Position numbers and translations under genes: made by a program. A DNA stretch of 64,000 bases from Linnemannia elongata (Eukaryota; Mortierellomycota; Mortierellomycetes; Mortierellales; Mortierellaceae), in the NCBI GenBank assembly GCA_036320915.1, contig JAXBDG010000019.1, positions 1,054,001-1,118,000 on the forward strand, read 5' to 3'. Of the stretch, positions 24,899-35,521 are shown piece after piece; position 1 is the stretch's first letter; each line of letters begins with the position of its first letter. The notes beneath the pieces are model-generated. The model worked only from the letters and a program-made list of their open reading frames with translations. It searched no databases and was not told the origin of the DNA.

Positions 24899-27000
24899 AT
24901 GGCAGCACTCAACCCAACAGACATCATCAACGCAGGAGAACATGTCTTCATCAAGATGCCAAGCGACAATGTCAAGTGCATCGTCCTCAAGGCTGGCAGG
25001 TATGATTCAACTGGGCTCATTCCTTTTCCCTCATAAGGAGACCGTAGAATAATATTTACAGAGACAACAAAAGAAAGAGACTTGCAACACGAAACTTTAA
25101 GAGCATAAGAAGAGAGAGAGAGAGAGACCTAACAGAGGATGTCAAGAGCTAATACCCTACCAATTCCATTTTAATGATGTTTAGCTCGGTATCGCTGGGA
25201 AAGTTTGGAACGTTCAAGGCGAACGACATTATCGGACACGCATGGGGAAACTCATACGAGATCTATGATCGCGACAGCAAGACCCGTGTGTACCACCCAG
25301 AGGGTATCAGCGAGGTCGAGGAGACCGCCAACAATAATCGCGAGATTGTTGACGATCCCACTTCACAAAAGCTTACTCTTGATGACATCAAAGCATTGAA
25401 GTCGGAAGGACTCAAAGGCGAGCTTACTGGCGAGGTATTCGTTCACTCTTTATCCTACTTTCCAGGGACAACTCTCCACGAATAGGAAACAGTGACAGCA
25501 TCAGTAACATGTTGCCACGAAGAACAGACTTGGAAAAGCAAACAGATCATGAATCGATCCGTTCAGGATGTATTTGGGCTAAAGCAGCCGTAAATGACCC
25601 AGACAAGCAGGAGACGATATCACGGACTCACGGGTTATAGCCTTCATTCTCTAGTGCACTCAACTCGCAGTAACACTCTTCTTTTTGCATGTACTCAACT
25701 CCAACAGGAAATCGTGAACAAGCTGAAGGAGAGTCACGCAACGTTCGACAAAAAGACCGCCTACTCGCAGGCAAAGTATCTGCAAAAGAAAGGCAAAAAG
25801 TTCCACAAGGTCTTCACCCCCATCAAGCCCACCGCCTACTCTGTCAACGAATACTTTTACGTCAAGAATCCCTCAAAGATCAGAGACATCCGCATGGACA
25901 CCCTCTCCCAGCTGCTCTCATACTCTAATGTCCATTCTGGCTGCAAGCTCTTGGTCGTCGACGACACCCAGGGCATGATCGTCTCTGCACTTGCAGAGCG
26001 TATGGGAGGTAGGGAACCATGTTTTCAAATATTCGCTAAAGATTTACTTACCACAATCACTAGCACTATTGAATTGGCGTTCTCACTTTATTGAATTGCT
26101 CACATCAATGTTAGGCAGGGGAACTATTCTTGGTCTCTATGATGGCGACAACCCTCACTACGACATTGTCAAGTACATGAACTTCAACCAAGAGACCCTC
26201 GACACTATCAAGGTCCTTTCCTGGCTCCGCATCCACCGCCCAGCTGACGAGAGTAAATCACACTTGACACTAATATCTGTAAAGGCAACATATTGACTGC
26301 ACTCGAAGCTCGAGTTCAGCATGAGGACTGACCAATCTATACATGAATTATCCTGGCAATAATAGAGACGCCTGATGAGATGCAGGATGTGACACAATTG
26401 ACAGGAAAGGACCTGGAGGGATACCACAGACGCTTGAAGGCATACAACATTGTGGAGGAATCTCGCAAGATCCTCTTCGAAGGCAATTTTGACGCCCTGA
26501 TTGTCGCTTCGCAGTACCAGCCGGAGTCAATTCTCGAAAAGCTGTTGCCTTACGTTGCTGGATCAAGACCCGTCATTGTTTATCACGGCACCAAAGAGGC
26601 ACTCTTGGAGACCAGCACCTGGATGAGGAGATGTCCCGATCTTTTGGCCCCTCAACTTACCGAAAGCTGGCTCAGGAAATCCCAGGTCTTGCCTGGCCGC
26701 ACACATCCGGAGATGTCGACCTGGGGTACAGGAGGATCTCTCTTGACCGCCACCAAGGTAATCGATCAGCCCGTCCAAGCCGCCTTGACCAAGCGTGAGC
26801 GTCTCGCCATGGAAAAGAAGAATGCCGAGGCCAAAAAAGTGAAGCGCGCACGCGAAGAGGCTGAGAGTGCTGCCTCCTCTGCTGCCGCTGTAGGAGATAT
26901 CCCAGATGAGGCGGTCGAAGGGGAGGAAGAGGGCGCCACTACTACTATGACTGATGGTGCCGATGAGAGTCGGTCTATCAAGCGCGCCAAGCAAGAATAG
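24899..27000 (+). CDS. TRM6: TRM6/GCD10, non-catalytic subunit of tRNA m1A58 methyltransferase
   Basis: TRM6 pairs with the catalytic TRM61 in the nucleus to methylate adenosine 58 of tRNAs, including initiator tRNA. Exons fit in phase: 24899..24999, 25185..25434, 25708..26008, 26115..26252 and 26366..27000, giving 474 residues, normal for the family. Diagnostic stretches are IINAGEHVFIKMPSDNVK, LGKFGTFKANDIIGHAWG, SYEIYDRDSK, the long FHKVFTPIKPTAYSVNEYF region, and in the Rossmann-like C-terminal half LLVVDDTQGMIVSALAERMGG followed by FDALIVASQYQPESIL. The C-terminal Lys/Arg- then acid-rich tail ends SIKRAKQE, nuclear-localisation-like. At the third intron the acceptor TTAG before 26115 is chosen because the nearby GCAG breaks frame. 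It is convergent with the gene ending at 27187. Confidence 0.93.
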
Positions 27001-27186
27001 CGAGCACGCACCCAAATAAACAACTCTGTAACATTTGATCTATCATCCCCGTTGTCTTTAATAGTGATACCTTGGTGTGTAACAATTGTGGTAGTCAACC
27101 ACAGTCTGCTAGATTACATGCGTTCTCTTTATTTTGGTCTGCAGTGGCTTTTAAAAGATGACAAAGCGGCGAAAGGAAATAGTGGT

Positions 27187-28810
27187 TTAGCTGGTGGCAG
27201 CGCCGGAGGCTGCAGCAGCGATGCGAGCCTTCTTCCGCTTGTTCTTGCTCACAGCAGTAAGAGCGTCCGTCGTGGCATCACCGGTGGCAGCAGGGGCGGC
27301 CGTCTCGGTATTCTTGCGCTTCTTGGAGGGAGCCTTTGTGGCACTGGTGATGACGGTAATGTTGCTGCCGCTGGCCTCACCCTCTGCCTCCTTTTCCTCC
27401 TTTTTCTTCTTTTCATCCTGCTTCGCCGCCTTCTTGCCCTTCTTGCCCTCCTTCTTGGCCTCATAGGCTGTTGGGTTGCCTTCCGTCGTCCCTGCTTTCT
27501 TGGCGGTCTCCTTCTTAGGCGCAGGCTTGACTTCTGACTTGGCTTCTGGCTTGGCTTCTGGTTTGTCAGTTGAGTTGTCAGTCGACTTGAGTTCCGTCTT
27601 GGTTGTCTTGGCTGCTGGCTTGACCTCCTTGGTGTCGTCCTTCTTGGCTGCTGCTGGCTTGGCCTTCTTGGTGCCGTCCTTCTTGGCTGCTGCTGGCTTG
27701 GCCTCCTTAGTGTCGTCCTTCTTGGCTGCTGCTGGCTTGGCCACCTTGGTGTCGTCTTTCTTGGCTGCTGCTGGCTTGGCCACCTTGGTGTCGTCTTTCT
27801 TGGCTGCTGCTGGCTTGGCCTCCTTCTTAGCCTCCGTCTTGGCTTCCGTCTTGGCTGTTGGCTTCTCCTTCTTGGCTCCAGTCTCGTGTGCTGGCTTCTC
27901 CTCCTTGTTGGCCTCAATCGTGGCGATTGGCTTGTCCACCTTCTTTGCCTCCGTCTTGGCCTTCTTGTTGGTACCATCCTTCTTGATCTGCTTGTCGCCC
28001 TCTCTCTTGGCTCCAGTCTTGAACTCTTTCTTAGGAGATTCCTTGACTTGCTTATCCTGCTCTACGACCTCCTTTGCCTGCTTGCCACCCTCCGAGTTGG
28101 CTTCTAACTCGTCAACTGTCTTTGCCTTCTTGTTCCCGGTGGCCTTGGGCTCCTTGACCTTATCCTGCTTGGCCTCGTTTTCCTTTAGCTCTATTGCTAC
28201 CACCACCTTCTTCTCATCCTTCTTGACTGGCGTCGCCGGTGTTACTGCTGTACCCGTCTTGTTAGTGTTGTTGGGGTTGGTGGAGGGGGAGTTGGTGTTG
28301 TTGGCCTCCTTGGAGGGTTTGGCAGCTTTAGCAGCTTTGGATTTGGTCTCTTTTGGGTCGGTCGTGCCTGCGAATCCCTTGCGTCCAATGACATTCACAA
28401 TCGAGTCATCGTCAACCACATGGTATATCGTCTGGTCTTCGTGCATATCGAACTTGCGCTCCGTCTGAAATCCCTCGACTATAAATCCCTTGCTAAAAGA
28501 CATTGATCATGAAAAGGCAAAATATGTTAGGCGTCAAAATAAACAAACATTGTCAAAAATAAAATGCATGATGCACAGAGGTCGACATTAGAGAAAGAGA
28601 AAGAGACATAAGGTCTTACGAGCGGGGGAAGGACTTGAGCTCCTCGACAACGTCCTTCTTGAGACTGGAGACCTTGTCCTCAGGTTTGGCTAGGACGAGG
28701 AGCTTGATCAGATCCCGAGCGCGCACATCGGCAGGGATCTCTTCTGGCTGGTGACAGTCTACATGGACGTTCACCCTGTACAACTTTCTTCCCGAGAGCG
28801 ACACTGACAT
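27187..28810 (-). CDS. Lys/Ala-rich nuclear-type protein with ubiquitin-like N-terminus (coilin/Net1-like)
   Basis: Exon 1 (28810..28620) and exon 2 (28492..27187) join in phase 2 and encode 498 residues. The ATG at 28810 is the first real Met in frame. Residues 1-100 form the only complex region: KLYRVNVHVDCH, LIKLLVLAKPEDKVSSLKKDV, FIVEGFQTERKFDM and VVDDDSIVNVIGRKG. This pattern suggests the ubiquitin-like fold at the N-terminus of coilin or of Net1/Dnt1-type nucleolar proteins; I cannot decide between them. The remaining ~400 residues are Lys, Ala, Glu and Pro rich with five 13-residue repeats (PAAAKKDDTK core). The end carries basic clusters KKRKN and KNKRKKAR that look like nuclear or nucleolar targeting signals. 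It is convergent with TRM6. Confidence 0.6.
27614..27822 (-). repeat. In-frame 39-bp minisatellite, about five copies
   Basis: A 39-nt unit is repeated in tandem with few changes and encodes AKPAAAKKDDTKV-type 13-residue repeats in the Lys-rich protein. Unit length is a multiple of three, so copy changes keep the frame. Two adjacent copies are identical at protein level. Confidence 0.85.
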
Positions 28811-29174
28811 TCTGTATTGCTTTTCTGATTGATTGATGGTGGAGTATGAAATGTTCGCGGTGATCAAGTTTTTTTAAAAGAAAAAATCTGTTAAGACGTC
28901 ACATGACCATTTTCTGATTCGCATTCCATTCAGTGGCGTTTTTTCAGTTGCAGAGGCTCCAACTCAAATCGCTCATGTTGAGGTGCATTGTCAAGTGTTG
29001 TCCGAATGACATCGAACAAAGAGGAGACATTTGATACTAACGTCGCCTAAATCCTTGCGTTATCAAGATCGCATATTATTGAACAAGGGATTGAGAGTAA
29101 CAACCTGCATCCAGCTCTGTGAGACTCACAACATCTCCACGGGCCAATACTAACAGAGTTTTCCTTATAAAAAA
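28811..29174. other. Short intergenic or 5' region, no gene resolved
   Basis: Lies upstream of the minus-strand Lys-rich gene and of a plus-strand hypothetical gene. It contains a TACTAAC branch-point-like motif near 29148, so an unseen 5' exon of the plus-strand gene may start here. Confidence 0.4.
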
Positions 29175-29669
29175 ATGTCCTTAAGCAACCGGCCATTAGA
29201 AATGATGGAGCATCTCAGACGCGAAAAATGCAACCCTTTCAGCCTGCGACTTCCATCACTTTCGCAGGCCGGCTAGAGACTTAGTCGACGAAGAGATCAA
29301 GACCTCGTCTCCCGACTATGAGTCAGCAAGACCCACCTGGAGTTCCTGACCCTTGTTCGTTCGTTTTCCAACGACGGGCAGTCCTTTGCCCATGGCCATG
29401 ACCACAGATATCGCTCGTTGCCCTCTCACAGCGTATTCGTACCCTCCGACACCATTCTTTCTCAAGTCCTCAAGAAAAGTGACAACATCAGCAATAAGAA
29501 CAAGGCATTGGAAGATGACCCTTGGCAGGAAGAAGTGGTCATACAGGAGATCAAGGCATACTACCAACCAACACTCAAGTCCTTCACGAAGACTCTCGTA
29601 TCTCTCGATCGCTTTCAAGATCATCATAACGACATGCCCATGGACGAGAACAGCGTTTTCATGAAATAA
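29175..29669 (+). CDS. Hypothetical small protein, exon structure unresolved
   Basis: Three overlapping frames look partly coding. One begins at the ATG at 29175 (MSLSNRPLEMMEHL). Another reads CDFHHFRRPARDLVDEEIK to about 29325. A third runs from about 29330 to the stop at 29669 (LEFLTLVRSF, FVPSDTILSQVLKK, EEVVIQEIKAYYQPTLK, SLDRFQDHH). The change from the second to the third frame happens within a few bases with no obvious intron, so there is a very short intron, an indel or pseudogenisation. The last 110 residues look most convincingly coding and helical. I do not recognise the family. The gene is convergent with the C2CD3-like gene. Confidence 0.4.
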
Positions 29670-29740
29670 AAAAGAAGCATTACGCATAATTATTAAATTA
29701 GATGATCTATATAGTATCAAATGGAAGAAACATAAATATT

Positions 29741-32700
29741 CTACGCAGCTGCAGAGACCATGGAGTCGGATCTAGATCTAGGAAGGATCCACACATCCGC
29801 GTCCAGTTGTCCAATAACTGTCCCCTGCCTCGACCGGATATCGTACAACGACGGTTCCAGTCTCCAGCCCTCCTTGAACGTTCCTGCGGCACGCGCTTCT
29901 CCTCCTCGCTGCTGCTGCTGCCACTCTCTCATCCTCGCAGCACTACCGGATCCATAATACGAGTCCTGTGGTCCACCTGGTCCTCCCCGCAAATTGCCGT
30001 GAGAAGGTCCATGCGACCCAGCACCAGAAGCAGAGGCAGCAGCAGTCTTTTGCAAGATCCGACTCAACACCTTGTGTAACGGCAGTTTAGCCGATCCAAG
30101 CTCAATCATCGTCTGCCGCTTTGGGTTCAGTTTCCACACCTCAACCGAGATATTCTCAAGCATACATGCCGCCATGACCTCAGGCGTCAACATCAGCTGA
30201 CACTGTGCCTTGAAGTTGAAATGCTGTGGATGTACTCCTTGTTGCCGCTTTTGTGGTCCTTGCTCACGTCCCTGATCATTGTTCCTTCTCCGTCTTCGCC
30301 GAGATTCTTGCCGTCTATCCTGTGATCGCTCTTTTCGCCGACGCTGCTGGTCGACACGTTTTACCTCCTCGTCAAAGTCTTCCTCTTCCTCGACAGAAGG
30401 AACCTTGCGCCTTCTCTGGAGTCGCGACTGTCTTCCTCCCATCGCGCTACCAAACCTCATATCCTCATCCTCTGTGCTCACCGAATAGCTCTGTCCCGTA
30501 CTGTAGCTATCTTCGGCCCCGCTAAAGCTGCTTCCAGTCACAGAGGAGTGGTACTCGGGTCGAACTAGGCCCGACATACTCCTCGAAGGGAAAAGGTCAG
30601 GCGTGTCATTCAATAGGTCGCCCGGTCGAGGGTTCATCCGGATCTGCAACCGGTCGTTCGAACTCAAGCGCCTCCGGTGTTGTTGTTTCCAAGGTCGTCC
30701 TGGATCGGCGCCCATCGTTGGGAGTGCTGCAGGCGGGTACGATTTGGATTTGCGAGGTTGATGATGACCTGACAACGATGGCGACGACGGTTCATCCCTC
30801 CTCTTACTACCGCTACTGCTCCTCCGCCGTCCCATGCCCTGTCGATCCTGATACTTATCTTCCTGCCGATACTGCCTGATTCTACTCGCGGGGCTTGTCT
30901 GAAATGACTGGTAATGACCATGGGCGGTAGCGGCGCTTTGTTCCTGGGCTAACTGAAGTCTTGCGAGATCAGACCTTCGTGCAACCTTTTCGAACTGAAT
31001 CGGCTTCCCGGAATGTCTCAACCCCCTGGGCATTGACTCTGAGTCTCCTCCATGCGAGTCTTCCCGACGATGCCTGCCGCCACCCGTCATCTGCGTCCAA
31101 AACTCCTGCCCTCGCGAGTCTCGACCAGACTGGAGGATAAACGGGGATGATTGCGTCTCCGACAAGATCGCTAACCCCGTTGCTGTGCTCACCATTGGTG
31201 ATATAGTCTGTGTTTGTTGCTGTTGTTGCTGCTGCGGCTGCTGCTGAGATCGATGATGAGGTTGTCGTTGATGTTTCAAGTGTGATTGTTGCTGTTCTGG
31301 TAATGGAAGAGAGTGGTACTTTTTGTGTTTCGAGCCTTTCAACAGCCCGTGGGAAGTCAAATAGGCTGTCGGGATACTCAGCTCGAGTTTGAATCGAGAT
31401 TTGGATGGCCAGTAAGGAAGGCTCTCGTGATAGGGGCGAAATCGGCCGTCGTCCTGGTGGTCATCCTTCAACACCGACGACCGAAGATGTCTCGCCGAGC
31501 GTGTGCGCACCTCCTCCGGATCAAGCGCAAGGCTTGTCTTCATTCCTGTTGACAATCAAAGATGAATATAATTTGTTAGGTTCTTATTTCATAATCAACA
31601 TCAGCATATATGAAAAACAAAGTCAGGTAGAGTACCTTTGAGCAAGTCTTCGCCTCGAGCGAGGACAGAGTCAAGGCGACCGATAGCTGCAGCGGTGGCT
31701 CCAGAGCGAGGCCTGGACCGGGAGCCTTGGCTGTGGTGGGTCGTCGTGTTGGTATCCTCCGATCTGCGATGTCGGTAGAGCGAATCATCCTGTGACGGCC
31801 TCTGAACTCCGTTCCTAGTGTGTCTACGATACGACGCGTCGTATGGTGGGCCTAAGTCAGGGATAGGAAGCTTGATGTTGGGATATTGACGGGACGACGA
31901 GTCGATCAATCCCACACCGGCAGCTCCAGTCATGTCCTGTTGCCGTCCGTTACCGTTACCTCTGCTGCCACGATGACCTTGGTTTTCGTAAGGCATTTCA
32001 GGGGGTCCAGTAGCATTTGAATGAGGATGAGAGGGGAAACGACGGTGACGATAGGTTGCTGGCTCGTCGTCAAAGCGTAGCGATGACTGATAGAGCAAGT
32101 CGGGGTGTCGGGGGCCTACTGGTGGACGTCGGTCGATGACTCTAGCGCCTCGCTGATGCTGAGGTGCTTTTTGCTGCTGTTGATGGTGCGCTGTAGGATT
32201 TACAGCCGCACTAGGGCTGAGAGGATGAACCGGTGATGGCTGTTTGAAAGGAGCTCCTAGCGAGGGGCGGACTCGATGCATTTGTTGTTGTTGATGGAGT
32301 GGGTGCTGTGGTGATGGATGGCGATACGATATTGAGGAGGGCACTGTAGGGTATCCAAAATGTTGGTTAGATGGCTGGCGATGGTGCCGAATGGAACCTT
32401 GGCCATTATGCGGTCGATGATGATGATGAGGTGCAGTGGGTTGTTCGTCGTTATGGATGGACGCATTGGACGTGGAATCGGACCCTTCGGAGGTATCGCC
32501 AACATCAGATGTATCCTGACACCAGGCCTGAAAGACAGCCATTCCCAAGACGGTCCTCCTGTTAAAGATTTTGTGGTGGGCTAGGTTGGGGTCATTGTTC
32601 TGCAAGACTGTAGTAAAGGGAAACACGCCTGAGAAGGTACCATGGATGTTGCGGAAGAGATCAGCGAGATTGGGGACCGAGGCCAGGATGGTAAGATTGG

Positions 32701-33526
32701 GCGTGATTTGGATCTCGAGCGCCAAGGAAGTCATCTCGAGAAAGTAGCGGTAGAGTTGGTCGAGAGAACAACGAACGGGATAGGCTACCGTGACCGGATA
32801 GGCTGCATCTGGTAAAGTCGGTAAGGGTTTTGCATCTGCTGGTGCAGCAGCAGCAGCAGGAGGAGGAGGAGGAAGAGGAGGGGGATTAGGAGTGGTGGGC
32901 CGAAGGGTGGGGATGAGGTTGTGAGCATCGGTATCTTGAGCAGTCCACGGAGGTTTGGAAGACGAGGCATTGTCTTCTTTAGGCTTTTTGGTAGTACCGA
33001 TGCGGAGAACGTTCATGAGCCGAGCTCCGCCAGTTGTCCAGGGTCGGCGAAGAAACTTGGCAGCCCTTGAGCGCTGCTGAGGCGCGGTTGCCAATGATGG
33101 CTGTGCGCTGTTGCTAGCGATAGAAGACAAGGGTCGCTCCTGTTGCGATTGTTGTTGTCCTGGTTCTGGCAGTGGTGGATGTTGTAATTGATGAGGCTTC
33201 TCTTTGTCGAGCTGTTGTTTGCGCAAGAGGGCTTGGTGCACCTCGACAGAGGGTGGAAGAGGGCTGTTGAGCCTGGGGAAAACAGCGAGGGACGAGGCAG
33301 TGTCTTCGTTCCACCAACGGATGGTGACTTGGATGCGAGAGGGGATAATGACATCTACAGAGTCGAGGATATCGATGAATTCGGGGGTGAGGGTGACTGT
33401 AGGGAGGGAGACGGCGAGGAACCGTTGGACGGGGCCTTTGAAAGCTGGGGGAAGAGAATGGGTGTCATGACTGGAGGCCGAGGCAGAGGCAGAAGGAGCG
33501 ACAGAAGGAACGGCAGCCTTGAACAT
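29741..33526 (-). CDS. C2CD3-like C2-domain protein
   Basis: Two exons, 33526..31636 and 31545..29741, join in phase 1 and give 1,231 residues. The N-terminal part matches the pattern of the N-terminal C2 domain of C2CD3: RFLAVSLPTVTL, then SRIQVTIRWWNED near residue 70 and, after a Pro/Gln/Ser-rich insert, YPVRCSLDQLYRYFLEMTS near residue 250 with LALEIQITPNLTI. C2CD3 is known as a centriolar distal-end protein in animals. A second C2-like segment near residues 1070-1210 (FKAQCQLMLTPEVM, ISVEVWKLNPKRQ, ELGSAKLPLHKVL, QLDADVWIL) ends the protein. The middle is disordered, with poly-Gln, His/Pro and Arg/Ser stretches. Homology rests on motif recall without alignment, so the name describes domain similarity, not centriolar function. 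Confidence 0.6.
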
Positions 33527-33951
33527 GACTCTCTCTCGCTCTCTTTGATTTATATATCTACTACGAGAGATCAGCTCGTAAAAAAAAGTTTGCCGGGGTT
33601 GTGCTGGTTGAGTTAATGATGACAGGGGCACGTCTTGGTGGATGTAACAAGAGCGGGGATCGTGGCTGTCTTGTGCGATGGGAGGGAAGGGGTTCGATTG
33701 ATCGCTGTGGAGGACTAGGTGCGAAAGGACGGGAAGAAGGATAGGGGAGGGGCAAGGAGAGGTAGGTCGGTAGGTCGGTATGAAGGAAGGTAGGGGGAAG
33801 GTAAGAGGGTAGACAGGGGAGAGGGTAGGTAGGGTTGACTAGAGGGGGAGTGCCATGAGGATGATGGCGACGGGGGATGAAGGGAAGGGGAGAGAATCAA
33901 GAGAGGTGGAGAAGGGAAGAAATAGAGAGAGGAGTGATTGTGAGTGTGTGT

Positions 33952-33986
<35 letters not shown>

Positions 33987-35521
33987 TGTGTGTGTGTGGG
34001 TGGGTGAAAGGAGCAGGAAGAAGGGTACTGAGAGAGGAGAGATACATAGACACAACAGACTGATAGACTCTTTTTCCAATTGATTAATGACAGTAGCTGC
34101 TGATCAAGCGACCCACTCAGTGATTCTGATCACTTCAACGATTTCTTTTTAGACTCTATAAAAACGAATCCATTCCACTCGTGTTCGCGTCAATCAAGGC
34201 AAAAAAAAAAGGGGGGGGGGAGGAGAAGGAGCTAACAAGGGTCGGTTTCCGTGGTAATGGTGAGTTGCTGAACTAGAGCAGCAACCAAATTAGAGTAGAC
34301 AATGACCAAGAATAGAGAGGTTTCCGTGGCATGACAGTCGATCGATAAACATAAAAAAATGACATCTTCATCGCGGTATCCTTTCCATTCCTCTCTTCCC
34401 CCTTTCTCTCCCGGATGCCATTTCTGTCTCTCTCCCTTTTTCCCAGTGTCGGAGGCAGAATGGTAAATGAGGACGTTGTGGAAATAAGTCCTGCCAATGT
34501 CACTCTTTCCTTCTTTCGCCTTCCCCTTCTTTCCACTTACTTCTCCTTCTTCACACACCCCCTCCCTGTTTTTTTCCCCTCTCGCCTCGCTCGCGCCTTC
34601 TCCTCAAAGTGCTAAAAGCTCATCTCATGTTCTCCGAGCCAAACAAAAAAAAAAAAATGGTGAGGAATTGCTAACGATCCAAGCGCTCCTATTTTAGTGT
34701 TACGGTGTGTGGTTTTCAACATGAAAGAGGAAAGTCGAGGTAAGATAGGGGAGGATGAAAACTAATCCAGCTGAGTAATAGGATCTGGCTCTGTTCTTTC
34801 CCCCTTTCATAAACATCTTTTCTGTGTGCTCGAGAACATGGTTTTCAGTTGTCGGAACAAAGAGTCTGCTGCGATGCGCAAATGTGTGAGCAAGGATTAC
34901 GAGAACAATATTCATCCCCACGTTTCCATGCATGACAGCATTGCTCAATTGGTTCGTCTCAGCATTGGTTTGAAAACGAGAGGGTGAGATGAATCTATCT
35001 GTCTTTTGTTAACTAAAGAACCCCCGTTGTGAGAGCACCATATCTTTACACCAAAACAAATCACCTTCGCGCGCCAATGCCTCTCTGTCGCTTCCGTGGT
35101 CAATTGCATTAATGCGAAGTAAAATAAAACATCAGTGAACCCTGACAAAACTGAGACGATAAGAGGAGCATGCACGCATGAGCATATGGTTTTCTTTTTG
35201 GGAGAGACCAAAATATTGAATAGTCGAAGGGTGTCTTTTTTCCCTGTCTTCATCCCATGTTTGTGTTGCACAAAGGCCAACTTATTGTCTGGAATTATTG
35301 GCGCGGCCGCTACTGGTTCACGTACGTGAACGCAGCAAGAGTCTTTGTCGTTGGTCACGTGGACTTAGGCGCAGGCAGTCCAATTGGCGCCACACGCAAG
35401 CGCGATAATGACGTGTGTGTGGCCGGCTACTTCTTTTCTGCTCTCACACATACACTCATCAACAACCAACAACGTCAAATACATTCCTGTGACAACAGCA
35501 GCAACGTGAAGAAAGACAACC
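33527..35521. other. Intergenic region between divergent C2CD3-like and UBP6 genes
   Basis: Contains a (GA)n/(GT)n microsatellite at about 33955-33998, a poly-A/poly-G junction at 34201-34220, and pyrimidine-rich stretches. The palindromic AATTATTGGCGCGGCCGC context and CACGTG at 35357 lie in the likely UBP6 promoter. I see no supported gene. Confidence 0.5.

Noticed and set aside
27476..28468. 330-codon plus-strand ORF rich in Leu/Ala/Ser
   Set aside because: It is the antisense of the Lys/Ala repeat gene; the repeats keep the opposite strand open.
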